A stretch of DNA of 64,000 nt from NCBI RefSeq assembly GCF_022271435.1, contig NZ_JAFIQY010000001.1:186001-250000 (forward strand), in the 5' to 3' direction. The notes under the pieces were generated by a model that saw only the letters and a list, made by a program, of their open reading frames with translations, did no database searches and was not told the origin of the DNA. Position numbers and translations under genes: made by a program. This document shows positions 1-8,407 of the stretch, in pieces; positions within the stretch are counted from its first letter, which is position 1; each line of letters begins with the position of its first letter. Source of the stretch: Streptomyces monomycini (lineage in GTDB: Bacteria > Actinomycetota > Actinomycetes > Streptomycetales > Streptomycetaceae).

Positions 1-1740
1 CAGGTGGTGGTGCATGCCGTGCGCGGCGGCGGAGCCGAAGAGTTCGTCGGCCTCGTCGTCCTCCAGAGCGCGGTAGTGCTCCCGCAGCAGGGTGTGATCG
101 CCGAGCCAGGCCGCGCCGTTCGCGCGCAGCCGGTACAGGCGCCGCATGAGCAGGCGTCGCAGTCCGAGGTCGCCGATGAAGTGCCGGGAGCAGTGCGGCC
201 AGCCGCTGTCCCGCAGCAGCTCGGCGATGCGGTAGGCGGACAGGCGCTCGTCCCGGCCCGCCTGCACCTCGCGCATCAGGATCTGGGCGCACTCCGCGTC
301 GTGGGCCACCGACAGATGGCTGAGCAGGTCGAGCCAGTGCCCGCGCTGCTCCGGCGGAAGTTCTTCGGGCGGCTGGCGGACGATGAGGTCGTCCAGCAGG
401 AGTTCCGCCACCGGGCGGCCCTCCGCGTCCTCCCCGGAGCGCACCCGGGCGTCCAGCAGGGCCCAGTCGGTGCCCGCGCCCGGCTCCCGGAACGTCCGAG
501 CCGCGGTCGCCTCGCCCAGCCGGGTCACGAACAGCGGGCGTCCGCCGCTCAGCCGGTGGATGCCGCTGTCGATGCGGAGCTGGGCGGCGTTGTCGCCGAG
601 TACCCGCCGGACCTGGAGGCGGGCCGTCTCCCTGGACTGCTGGTCGCGGGTGAGCATCGGCATACGGACGAGGAGGACGCCGCGCGACAAGGGCGTCAGA
701 CCGGGTACGCCGCCCGAGGGGCGGCTCCACCGCGGCAGACCGCCGTCGGAGGGCCGCCAGCTGACGGGCGCGTCGTCGTCCGTACCGGCGGCGCCGCCGA
801 GGTGGTACAGGAAGCGCCCGCCGTCCTCCCGCCGGGCGGTCGCCATGACCACCAGCCGGTCGTGATGCCCCCGCTCGCGGTCCTCCAGCACCGGCCGCAC
901 CAGCCGTCTGCCGAGGGCGTTGTCCGCGTGGTCGAGCAGCAGGGCGGGGCGCCCGGCCCGGGACAGCCGGCCCAGCAGTGACACGTACGCGGCTTCGATG
1001 TCCTGCCGCAGCGCGCGGAAGAGGAAGCCCTCGGCGACCTCGCGTGCTTCGCCGCCCTGCTGGAAGTGCGAGGCCAGCGAGTGCAGCCCCAGCTTCGGGT
1101 GACCGCCCGCGCCCGTGTACTCGCCGTAGCACGCGGCCAGCAGGGCCTTGCCCTCCTGGGAGGTGCGGGCGAGCAGTTCGTCGAGTACGGCGTTGATGAA
1201 GGGTACGGCCCCCGGGTGGGCCACCAGCCCCGCGACGACACCGACGTAGGCCCGGCCCGCCCGGTTCAGCACACCCCGCCAGAAGGAGCCGCGCGGCAGC
1301 AGCTCGTCGTGCCGTTGCACCTCGCTGACCAGGGTGGCGGTGTCGGCGAGCGGATCGCTGGCCGCGACCGCCGCGAGGCCCGCGTACAGGCGCGGGGTGG
1401 CGACCGCCCCGCCGTCGCCCTGCCAGGCGCCGAACTGCCGGGCCACCTCGCGCAGCACCTCCGTCGGCACCGAGCGTGTCTGCGGGTGCTGCTCCGCCTG
1501 CTCCCGGTACACCGGGAGCCCGCAGTCGATGTGCGCCGTCGGTACGTGGCGGCCGAACTCGCCCCGTACGCATTGCAGGAGCCGGCCCTTGCCCGTGCCG
1601 GGGCCGCCGACGAGCAGGACCACGGGCAGGTCGGGGCCGTACAGCAGCTTGCGGTTGCGGCCCGCGCGGGTCTTGCCGAGCAGCCTGGCCACCAAGCCGT
1701 CGTCGTCGAGCAGCTTGTCGAATCCGAGATCGTCTGGCAC
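1..1740 (-). CDS. P-loop NTPase (AAA/STAND-like), 3' end outside window
   Basis: The reading frame is open from a GTG at 1740 to the window edge, 580 codons with no stop, so the C-terminus is missing. The start is supported by GGGGGAC just upstream and by an in-frame TGA shortly before it. A Walker A motif (GGPGTGKG) lies at residues 45-52 and a Walker B-like PALLLDHADN near residue 265. The remainder is rich in leucine, alanine and arginine helices, as in STAND-type regulatory ATPases. No signal peptide or membrane segment is evident. The specific function is unknown. By family it would couple ATP binding to a signalling or assembly step, and that is inference. Confidence 0.75.
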   Translation of the reverse strand, partial: MPDDLGFDKLLDDDGLVARLLGKTRAGRNRKLLYGPDLPVVLLVGGPGTGKGRLLQCVRGEFGRHVPTAHIDCGLPVYREQAEQHPQTRSVPTEVLREVARQFGAWQGDGGAVATPRLYAGLAAVAASDPLADTATLVSEVQRHDELLPRGSFWRGVLNRAGRAYVGVVAGLVAHPGAVPFINAVLDELLARTSQEGKALLAACYGEYTGAGGHPKLGLHSLASHFQQGGEAREVAEGFLFRALRQDIEAAYVSLLGRLSRAGRPALLLDHADNALGRRLVRPVLEDRERGHHDRLVVMATARREDGGRFLYHLGGAAGTDDDAPVSWRPSDGGLPRWSRPSGGVPGLTPLSRGVLLVRMPMLTRDQQSRETARLQVRRVLGDNAAQLRIDSGIHRLSGGRPLFVTRLGEATAARTFREPGAGTDWALLDARVRSGEDAEGRPVAELLLDDLIVRQPPEELPPEQRGHWLDLLSHLSVAHDAECAQILMREVQAGRDERLSAYRIAELLRDSGWPHCSRHFIGDLGLRRLLMRRLYRLRANGAAWLGDHTLLREHYRALEDDEADELFGSAAAHGMHHHL

Positions 1741-1859
1741 GGGTCCCCCGATGCGTCACCGACCGTACCGCTTGTGATGACACGTCAGGCTAGTGCAGAC
1801 GCCCGGCCTTCAGGGAGGGTCGGTCCCGGCCGAACCTTCCGTGACCGCGCCGCCGTCCG

Positions 1860-2327
1860 CTACTCCTCTTCCGTCTCCCCCGTGGCGCGGACCCGGCCGG
1901 CCAGCCGCTCGTAGCGCTGCCGGGCCGCCTGCGGGGTGCCCAGGCCCAGCCCGAAAGCCACCTCGGGCCAGGTCATGCCGCGCCCCCGGGCCATCCGCAG
2001 CAGCCCGGCCTCCAGCTCGTCCAGCTCGCCGCGCACCAGTGGCAGCAGGCTCAACGCGGCGGTGATGTCCGCCCGGTCCACCTCCGGCTCGCCCTCGTCG
2101 AGCCGTGCCGCCCCGCTCATCAGGAACGCCACCAGCCGTACGGCCTCGTGGGGGCCGAGGACGGCCGGATGCGTCTGCCGCGCACGCTGCTTCTCGGTGG
2201 CCGCATGCCGCTCCGCGACACGGAAGAGCGCCGCGTGCACCCGCTGCGCACGCGCCTGCTGCGCGTCCGGCAGCGAGAAGGGGTCCGTACCGGACGGTCC
2301 GTCGTTCTGCTCTGAGGTGGATGCCAT
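1860..2327 (-). CDS. Small helical protein with HTH-like C-terminus, putative regulator
   Basis: The product is 155 aa, acidic at the N-terminus and mostly helical. Residues 110-150 (MTWPEVAFGLGLGTPQAARQ) look like a helix-turn-helix in which a helix deciding 'which genome context' is followed by an Arg-rich recognition helix. I recognise this type as a common Streptomyces DNA-binding protein of unknown role. The ATG at 2327 has no ribosome-binding site. Instead a good promoter places the transcription start at the A of ATG (see 2334-2362), so translation is probably leaderless. Nested palindromes overlap that promoter, which suggests auto- or TetR-type regulation. Confidence 0.75.
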   Translation of the reverse strand: MASTSEQNDGPSGTDPFSLPDAQQARAQRVHAALFRVAERHAATEKQRARQTHPAVLGPHEAVRLVAFLMSGAARLDEGEPEVDRADITAALSLLPLVRGELDELEAGLLRMARGRGMTWPEVAFGLGLGTPQAARQRYERLAGRVRATGETEEE

Positions 2328-2333
2328 GGAGGC

Positions 2334-2362
2334 AGCATGGAACCACTACGGAAGCGTGTCAA
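2334..2362 (-). promoter_or_regulatory. Vegetative-type promoter giving a leaderless mRNA
   Basis: Reading the minus strand, TTGACA (2362-2357) is followed by 17 nt, then CATGCT (2339-2334), then 6 nt, then the ATG at 2327. The first transcribed base would therefore be the start codon or within a base of it. This matches the lack of a Shine-Dalgarno sequence. The -35 is a perfect consensus; the -10 is a moderate match. Confidence 0.6.
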
Positions 2363-2388
2363 CGCTTCGTTGCAAACGAATTGTTTGC
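2360..2388. promoter_or_regulatory. Nested palindromes, candidate operator
   Basis: Three overlapping inverted repeats occur in 29 bp: CAACG-CTT-CGTTG (2360-2372), TTCGTT-GCA-AACGAA (2366-2380) and GCAAAC-GAATT-GTTTGC (2372-2388). The first overlaps the -35 TTGACA. This is an AT-richer island in GC-rich DNA. A repressor site for the downstream small regulator is the simplest reading; the regulator is not identified. Confidence 0.55.
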
Positions 2389-2792
2389 ACGACGCCGCCC
2401 GCATCCCCGATTCACCCGACTCCGGTGGCGCCGCCGACGTTTCCGACGGGGCGGCGGCCCTGACCGACGCCGCCACGGAAAGGGCGGACCGGGGCGCCGT
2501 CGTCACCGGCCTTCTGCCGCCGAACGACCCCGGCCCGCCTGGGCCTCGTTCATCTTCCCCGAGGAACGAAGCGAGGCGATACTGCCCACCGCCCCGGCCC
2601 CCATGCGCACCACCGCAACGATCACCCGGTCGGCGCAGCACCGGCGGCGGCCATGACCGGAGACCTGATGGCGCGCCGGTTCCGGCACAACCCGAGCCTT
2701 CGGCCTCGCTCTGCTCGGCCACGCTCCGGAGCCTGGGCGGGCTCACGACCGGGGCGTGTGTCCGTCGCCCTGCTCATCGACTCCGCACGTGC
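2389..2792. other. Gene-free stretch, nothing recognised
   Basis: About 400 bp between the regulator and the imine-reductase relic. The open frames here lack codon bias and have no recognisable motif. No repeat or terminator stood out. It may be eroded sequence next to the deletion scar at about 3557. Confidence 0.5.
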
Positions 2793-3557
2793 TCAGCGTG
2801 GTCCCCGGATGCTGTCGATGATGCGGGTCCAGCTGTCGCCGCCGTGCCCCTTCTCGATCGCGCGCCGGTAGTGGGACAGGGACTGCACCGCCAGGGGGAG
2901 CGCGAGGTCGAGGCCGAGTGATGTGCTGGTCCCGACGATGTGGTCGGACGTGGCGCCCATCATGGTGACCGTGCCGAGGGCGCCGGGATGTTCGCCGGCG
3001 TCAAGCGCGGTGCCCGGGTTCTTTTCGCCGGCCCTCAGGATGCCGCCGATCGCGTCGGCGGAGGAAAGCAGCTCCGGCAGCGCCTCCATGGCCGTCGTTC
3101 CCGCGGTGCCGAGCATCGCGGTCGCGTGCAACAGTCCGGACAAGATGGTGAGGAACAGCGCGAGTTGGGCTTGGTACATCATCTGGGCGAGGCCCGGGTC
3201 TTCGCCCAGATGCCTCCGCGCTCCCAGCAGTTCCAACACGGCCAGGTGGCTCTTCGACACCGGGTCGCGGCCGCTGTAGTAGACATGGGCCGCCGCCGTG
3301 CCGATCATCGGCGCGGGGACCATGACGCCTCCGGTGAGGAAGGCGGCGTCGTGGCCCGCTGCCCAGGCCGCTGCCTCGCGTGAGCGGTCGGGGGTGTCGG
3401 AGCTGAGGTTGACCAGCGTCCGGCCGGCGAGCGATGCGGGGGCGCTGCCGAGGATGTCGTACATCGCCTGGTAGTCGGTGAGGCTGAGGATCACCAGGTC
3501 ACTCGCTTCGACCGCTTCGCCGGGTGTCGCCGCGAGCGTCGCTCCGTCGGCGACGAC
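2793..3557 (-). pseudogene. Imine reductase-like NAD(P) dehydrogenase, 5'-truncated
   Basis: About 255 codons match the NAD(P)-binding 6-phosphogluconate dehydrogenase/imine reductase family. They start in the second half of the Rossmann domain (ADGATLAATPGEAVEASDLV, then SLTDYQAM). They continue through the helical C-terminal domain (LVNLSSDTPDRSREAA, GGVMVPAPMIGT, YRRAIEKGHGGDSW) to a normal stop. The first 35-40 residues, which should carry the GLGxMG dinucleotide-binding loop, are missing. The reading frame runs instead into sequence belonging to a divergent HxlR gene. A GTG at 3581 could restart translation, but a product without the nucleotide loop should be inactive. Both neighbours lost their 5' ends at the same point, so a single deletion is likely. 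Confidence 0.75.
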
Positions 3558-3845
3558 GTCGTCCGGGAGCTCGACTCCCACCGGATACGCCGCTTCGCCG
3601 AGCTACGGCGCGGTCTGCCGGGAGTGAGCGAGAAGATGCTGACACAGCATCTGCGCGAGACGGAGGAGGACGGTCTCGTGCACCGCGAGGTCCATGCCGA
3701 GGTGCCGCCACGGGTGGAATACTCCCTGACCGAGCACGGGCACACGCTCAATCAAGCGCTCGGACCGCTCGGCGTGTGGGGTGCCGAGCGGGTGCGTCGC
3801 GAAGGCTTGGAAGCGGTCGCCGTGGCCGAAGCCTCCCACGGGTGA
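3555..3845 (+). pseudogene. HxlR-family regulator, C-terminal fragment
   Basis: The frame reads VRELDSHRIRRFAELRRGLP, then GVSEKMLTQHLRETEEDG and PPRVEYSLTEHGHTL. This is the recognition helix, wing and dimerisation part of an HxlR winged-helix regulator, ending at TGA 3843-3845. The usual N-terminal 30 residues (the CPV cysteine region and first helices) are absent. Upstream the sequence switches to the antisense of the imine-reductase relic. HxlR genes are often divergent from the oxidoreductase they control, so the two relics were probably a divergent pair whose shared promoter region was deleted. A GTG at 3624 could give a 73-aa remnant. Confidence 0.75.
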
Positions 3846-3927
3846 GCGCCCCGGCCACCGGCCCCTGCGGGCGCGGCCCCCGTGCCGCGGCAGCGGTGCG
3901 GCCGCTTCGTGAAGCGTTTTTCCCCGG

Positions 3928-5892
3928 TCAGGAGACCGGATCGGCCACCGCCACCGCCTCTTCGCCGCCGCGCGGAGCCGGAGCCGTGTCGCGCAGCCGG
4001 GCACCGGCGGCCAGGGCCGGAGCCGTCAGCAGCGTGAACCAGACGGTCTTTCCGGCCACGCCGGGGCGCGTGCCCCAGGCGTCGGCGAGCGCTTCGACGA
4101 GCATCAGGCCGCGGCCGCTCTCCTCGGCGTTGTCCGCGAGCCGGGCCCGGGGCCGGGGCGTACTGCCGTCGACGACCTCCACACCCAACTCCCGGGCGCT
4201 GTACCAGACGCGCAGCGTCAGCGGCCCCCGCGCGTGGCACACGGCGTTGGTCAGCAGCTCCGACGACAGCAGCAGCGCCGTGTCGGCGAGCGCCGTCAGG
4301 CCCCAGGCTCGCAGGGTGCGGAGCAGGAAGTGGCGTCCTTCCGGGACCGAGGACGGCTCGCCCGGCAGGTCCATCGCGGCGGTGTCCAGCGGGGCGGCGG
4401 GGAAGCCGACCAGCAGGAGGGTGACGTCGTCGGCGTACGTCGCGGTGTTCGGGAGCAGGGTGCGCAGGACGCGGTCGGCGGCCTCCTCCAGGTCCGTCGT
4501 GACGGTGAAGACCTCGCTCAGGGTGGTGGTCAGCAGGTCCAGCTGGGTCCCGATGTCGCTGTGCGGCGTCTCCACCAGGCCGTCGGTGTAGAGGGCCAGC
4601 GTCGTACCCGCCCGTAGAGGCAGGCGGACCTCCTGGTGCGGTACGCCGCCCACCCCCAGGGGGATACCGGTCGGCACCGGCAGCGCGCCGACCGTCGCGT
4701 CCGGGGCGACGAGCCAGACCGGCAGGTGCCCGGCCGAGCAGGCGGTGACCTCGCCGAGCGCCGGGTCCGCCTCCAGGTAGGTGCAGGTGACGAATTGTTC
4801 CGGCAGCCCACGGGTGAACGTGTCGAGCGTCTGGATCAGCTCGCACGGCGGTGTTCCGGCCAGCGCCAGCGCCCGGGCGGCGGAGCGGAGCTGGCCCATG
4901 ACCACGGCCGCGTCCAGGCCGCGCCCCATGACGTCCCCGATGATCACGCCGACCCGTCCGGCGCCCAGGTCGATCAGGTCGAGCCAGTCGCCGCCCACGC
5001 CCTGCCCCTGGGTGGAGGGGAGGTAGCGGGTGGCCGCGCGGGCTCCGGGGATCTGCTCGGAGGCGCCCATCAGACGCAGGGCGAGGGCGATGTGCCGCTG
5101 CTGTGCGTACAGTTCGGCGAGTTCCCGTCCGGCCTTCTTGCGTTCGGTGATGTCCCGCATGGTGGAGCAGGCGCCGGTGATCACTCCGTCCCGGTCGCGG
5201 ATCGGCCACAGGGTCACGTCGACGTCCAGCACCCGGCCGCCACTGGTGGCCCGACGCGTCTCGTAGTGCTCGATCCGCTCGCCCCGGCCGATCCGCTCCA
5301 GCAGACCGGCCTCCTCGTCCTTGAGGTCCGGCGGGATCAGCAGCCCGATGTGCTGCCCCACCACCTCTCCGGCCAGGTAGCCGTACAACCGCTGCGCCGC
5401 CGCGTTCCAGAACGTGATCTCTCCGTCCAGCGTCTTGATGAGGATCGCGTCCTGCGCCGATTCCACCACCACCGCCAGCTCGTCGATCCGCGCCTCCGCC
5501 CTCTTGCGGTCGGTGATGTCCCGGGTGATGGAACAGGCGGCGTGCACGACCCCGCGCCGGGAACGAACCGGCCACAGGGACACGTCCACGTCCAGCACCC
5601 GGCCGCCGCTCGCGACCCGACGCGTCTCGTAGTGCTCGATCCGCTCGCCCCGGCCGATCCGCTCCAGCAGGCCGGCCTCCTCGTCCTTGAGGTCCGGCGG
5701 GATCAGCCGCCCGATGTGCCGGCCGACCATCTCCTCCGCCCGGTAGCCGTACAACCGCTGCGCCGCCGCGTTCCAGAACGTGACCTGCCCGTCCAGCGTC
5801 TTGGTGAGAATCGCGTCCTGCGAACACTCCACCAGCCCCCGGAACAGCTCCTGCTCGCCCGCGCCGTTCCGCGGAGCACCCACTGCCGTCAT
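3928..5892 (-). CDS. PAS-PAS-PP2C(SpoIIE)-HATPase signalling protein
   Basis: The product is 654 aa and cytosolic. Two PAS domains (about residues 16-125 and 138-247) are almost identical (QDAIL, FWNAAAQRLYGY, LIPPDLKDEEAGLLERIGRG in both) and repeat with a 366-bp period. They are followed by an RsbU/SpoIIE phosphatase domain (about 280-480) with GGDWLDL, GDVMGRGLDAAVVM and YADDVTLLL. A HATPase_c anti-sigma kinase domain (about 500-640) has ELLTNAVCHA and GRGLMLVEAL. This architecture is known in Streptomyces as part of partner-switching control of SigB-like sigma factors. PAS sensing would set phosphatase activity toward an anti-anti-sigma factor. The start ATG has GAGG about 6 nt upstream. 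The partner proteins are not in this window. Confidence 0.88.
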   Translation of the reverse strand: MTAVGAPRNGAGEQELFRGLVECSQDAILTKTLDGQVTFWNAAAQRLYGYRAEEMVGRHIGRLIPPDLKDEEAGLLERIGRGERIEHYETRRVASGGRVLDVDVSLWPVRSRRGVVHAACSITRDITDRKRAEARIDELAVVVESAQDAILIKTLDGEITFWNAAAQRLYGYLAGEVVGQHIGLLIPPDLKDEEAGLLERIGRGERIEHYETRRATSGGRVLDVDVTLWPIRDRDGVITGACSTMRDITERKKAGRELAELYAQQRHIALALRLMGASEQIPGARAATRYLPSTQGQGVGGDWLDLIDLGAGRVGVIIGDVMGRGLDAAVVMGQLRSAARALALAGTPPCELIQTLDTFTRGLPEQFVTCTYLEADPALGEVTACSAGHLPVWLVAPDATVGALPVPTGIPLGVGGVPHQEVRLPLRAGTTLALYTDGLVETPHSDIGTQLDLLTTTLSEVFTVTTDLEEAADRVLRTLLPNTATYADDVTLLLVGFPAAPLDTAAMDLPGEPSSVPEGRHFLLRTLRAWGLTALADTALLLSSELLTNAVCHARGPLTLRVWYSARELGVEVVDGSTPRPRARLADNAEESGRGLMLVEALADAWGTRPGVAGKTVWFTLLTAPALAAGARLRDTAPAPRGGEEAVAVADPVS

Positions 5893-6153
5893 CCGTGCCT
5901 CACTTCATGACGCATCGACGCCCCGGGCAACGAGAGTGACGACCTCCCGTCACGGCACCCGCAGCCGGCCCGAGTACGTCCCCGCCGTGCCCCGCAAACC
6001 CGTGCCTGCGAGAGTGCGGACATTGGAGCATGCGCCGCCCGGCATCACCGGCCTTGTTCACCTTTGTACAACACCGGACTGAACCTTTCTGCTTTCCGCC
6101 CGGTTACGCCTGGAATCGTGAGACAGTCGCACGGCGCAGCCGGACGGTCACCG

Positions 6154-6384
6154 TCAGGCAGGGGAACGGTACCGGCCCGGGAGACGGTAGATGTTCTCCG
6201 CCCGGATGCCCTCGAAGTCCTCCACGAGGTTGAAGGAGACGCGCTCCCCCGACGTCAGCGTGCGGGCCGGTTCGTCCCCCTGGATCGCCGAACGGTAGGC
6301 GAGGACGTCCGGTCCTCCGCCGGTCTGGGCGACCAGACCGGCACCTCGTTCGTGGTCGAACCACTTGACGACGCCATGGGGCAC
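6154..6384 (-). CDS. Divergent cold-shock-domain protein
   Basis: The product is 76 aa, starting at GTG 6384 behind AGAGGTGA; a further upstream frame extension has no ribosome site. It aligns with CspA-type proteins (GVVKWFDHERGAG, then DVLAYRSAI, then GERVSFNLVEDFEGIRAENI). The nucleic-acid-binding faces are altered. The RNP1 motif KGFGFI is here RGAGLV, and RNP2 VFAHYS is VLAYRS, so the stacking phenylalanines are missing. WF of the first strand is kept. It may bind RNA weakly or have another role. It stands alone, with no operon partner. Confidence 0.8.
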   Translation of the reverse strand: MPHGVVKWFDHERGAGLVAQTGGGPDVLAYRSAIQGDEPARTLTSGERVSFNLVEDFEGIRAENIYRLPGRYRSPA

Positions 6385-6660
6385 AGCAATCACCTCTGTC
6401 GGGTGGAGTGAGCGGGACACCCCACGGGTGCCCTCTCACCGGTGGTTAAGGGGGCGCATTCACGGGCGCACGTAGCTCGGACCCGGCGCTCGGCACGGAC
6501 CTCGCACAGGCGCGCGCCGCCTCCACGCCGGTACCTGTGCCGGAGCCCGGCCGCGGCCCAGGGCAGCGGCCGATGAGACGTCGTGCGAACGAGCTGCCCC
6601 TGCCGGCCGCCTGGTGACGCCGCGCCGGCGCGGGAACGCCGCCCCCGCCGCCACCACCGG

Positions 6661-7230
6661 TCAGGCCACGCCCGCCGCGTCGAGCAGGGCGGCCGCCGTG
6701 GTCACGGCCAGCCCGGCCAGGCTCTCCACCCGCGCTCCGGCACGCGCGCTCGCGCCGTCGAAGACCAGGGTCAGCTGACGCGCCAGCAGCCCGGGATCGT
6801 GCGCCCCGCCCCGCTCGGCCTCCGCCCGGAAGGCGTCGGTGAGATGCTGCTTCACTTCCTCGGCGACGATGCTCGCCGGATGCCCGGGGTCCTTGAGTTC
6901 GACCTGTGCGGCCAGGAAGGGGCAGCCCCGGTAGTCGGCCGTCTCCGCCAGCTTTTCGAGCCGTTCGAAGACGTACAGGATGCGCGTACGCGGCGGGCCC
7001 GCCTCGACGGTACGCAGGGCGAGCTGCTCCTCGTAGGCGGGTGCGCGCCGCCGCAGACTGGCCGCGAAGACCTCGTCCTTGCTGTCGAAGAGCTGGTACA
7101 TCGAGCGTTTGGAGACCCCGGCCGTCCTGCACAGCGTCTCGACCCCGATGGAGGCACCCTCGCGGTAGAAGAGTTCGGCCGCCGCGTCGAGCAGCCGGTC
7201 CCGGGTGGACGCCGCGCCTGTACTGGACAT
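6661..7230 (-). CDS. TetR-family transcriptional regulator
   Basis: The product is 189 aa with the canonical N-terminal TetR helix-turn-helix (TRDRLLDAAAELFYREG, then LCRTAGVSKRSMYQLFDSKD, residues 9-54). A helical ligand domain follows with GCPFLAAQVEL near 100-111. Similar C-terminal domains occur in TetR proteins controlling oxidoreductases or hydrolases. It is divergent from the epoxide hydrolase gene at 7399, and a perfect 26-bp palindrome lies between them, so it most likely represses that gene and perhaps itself. The ATG at 7230 has no Shine-Dalgarno but has TAGTCT 6 nt upstream, so it may be leaderless. Confidence 0.88.
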   Translation of the reverse strand: MSSTGAASTRDRLLDAAAELFYREGASIGVETLCRTAGVSKRSMYQLFDSKDEVFAASLRRRAPAYEEQLALRTVEAGPPRTRILYVFERLEKLAETADYRGCPFLAAQVELKDPGHPASIVAEEVKQHLTDAFRAEAERGGAHDPGLLARQLTLVFDGASARAGARVESLAGLAVTTAAALLDAAGVA

Positions 7231-7321
7231 GCGGGGAGACTACCGCCCCGCGCGCCTCACGGAAACCGCCCGGTGTACCCCCGAGTGCAGTACGGAAGCA
7301 TCACAGGGTCTACCGTTCTCC

Positions 7322-7347
7322 CACGGGAAACCGATCGGTTTCCCGTG
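7322..7347. promoter_or_regulatory. Perfect 26-bp palindrome, TetR operator candidate
   Basis: The sequence reads identically on both strands over 26 bp, with half-site CACGGGAAACCGA and the centre between 7334 and 7335. It sits in the intergenic region between the divergent TetR and epoxide-hydrolase genes, 52 bp before the hydrolase start. Perfect symmetry at this length fits a TetR dimer or pair-of-dimers site. Confidence 0.75.
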
Positions 7348-7398
7348 CTGGACGACAGGCAACGGCGCCAGCCGCCGCCCCGAGATGCCGGAGGACAC

Positions 7399-8400
7399 GT
7401 GACCGTCACCGTCAAGCACCGCTCCGTGGAAGTCAACGGAGTCAGGCTGCACATCGCCGAGCAGGGCGAGGGGCCGCTGGTCCTGCTGCTGCACGGATTC
7501 CCGGAGAGCTGGTACTCCTGGCGCCACCAGTTCGCCCCGCTCGCCGCGGCCGGGTACCGGGTGGTGGCGCCGGACCAGCGAGGTTATGCGCGCAGCGAGC
7601 AGCCCGAGGGCCCCGACGCGTACAGCGTGCTGCATCTGGCCGGTGACGTGATCGCCCTGATCCACGCGCTCGGCGAGGAGCAGGCCGTCGTCGTCGGACA
7701 CGACTGGGGCGCGCCCGTCGCCTGGGTCACGGCCATGCTCCGTCCCGACGTCGTACGGGCCGTGGCCGGACTCAGCGTGCCGCCCGTCCTGCCCGCGGGC
7801 ATGGCGCCGCCGGAAGTCACCCGACGGCTCTACGGTGACGGCTTCTACCAGTGCTACTTCCAGCAGCCGGGCGTCGCCGACGCGGAGCTGGCGCGCGATC
7901 CGGCCTCGACGTTCCGCCGCATCCTGGCCAGCGGCTCGGGCGACAACCCCGGCGCCGGCACTCCGCGCCCGTGGATCGTTCCCGACGGTACGACCCTCAT
8001 CGACTCGGTCCCCGAACCGGAGCACCTGCCCGCCTGGCTCACCCCGGACGACATCGACGCGTTCGTCCGCGACTACGCGGACCACGGGGAGCGGGCGTTC
8101 ACCGGCCCGCTCAACTGGTACCGGAACATCCAGCGGAACCACGAGCTGCTGGCCGCCTTCCGGGGCCGCGGCATCGACCAGCCCGCGCTGTACGTCGGCG
8201 GGGACCGCGACATGGTGATGTCGCTGCACGGCATCGGCGAACTCCTCGCCTCGCTGGAGACGATCGCGCCGAAGCTGCACCGCAGCATCACCCTCCCCGG
8301 CTGCGGACACTGGACCCAGCAGGAACGGCCCGCCGAGGTCAACGCCGCGCTGCTCGACTTCCTCGGCCACCTGCCCGGCTCGTCACCGGCCCAGGGCTGA
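7399..8400 (+). CDS. Epoxide hydrolase-like alpha/beta hydrolase
   Basis: The product is 333 aa, from GTG 7399 with GGAGG 6 nt upstream. Features of soluble epoxide hydrolases are visible. These are HGFPESWYSWRHQ (oxyanion-hole region, about residues 34-46), the nucleophile elbow VGHDWGAPVAW (Asp, about 104), a cap-domain tyrosine in GPLNWYRN, the acidic residue in GGDRDMV, and the catalytic histidine in CGHWTQQE. The reaction would be hydrolysis of an epoxide to a diol; the substrate is unknown. The divergent TetR and the palindrome between them suggest induction by a toxic or xenobiotic ligand. Confidence 0.87.
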   Translation: MTVTVKHRSVEVNGVRLHIAEQGEGPLVLLLHGFPESWYSWRHQFAPLAAAGYRVVAPDQRGYARSEQPEGPDAYSVLHLAGDVIALIHALGEEQAVVVGHDWGAPVAWVTAMLRPDVVRAVAGLSVPPVLPAGMAPPEVTRRLYGDGFYQCYFQQPGVADAELARDPASTFRRILASGSGDNPGAGTPRPWIVPDGTTLIDSVPEPEHLPAWLTPDDIDAFVRDYADHGERAFTGPLNWYRNIQRNHELLAAFRGRGIDQPALYVGGDRDMVMSLHGIGELLASLETIAPKLHRSITLPGCGHWTQQERPAEVNAALLDFLGHLPGSSPAQG

Positions 8401-8407
8401 CGTCCGC

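Noticed and set aside
4..1914. Long plus-strand frames across the first gene
   Set aside because: They are shadows of the minus-strand NTPase. The minus frame has the P-loop motif, a ribosome site and the right codon bias.
3752..5827. A 691-aa minus-strand frame overlapping the PAS-PP2C gene
   Set aside because: It is out of frame with the domain-bearing ORF, Arg/Gly-rich, and has no family motif; it is typical high-GC antisense or alternative-frame noise.
6583..7398. N-terminal extension of the epoxide hydrolase frame
   Set aside because: It would cross the TetR gene and the palindrome. The GTG at 7399 has an excellent ribosome site and begins the homologous region.
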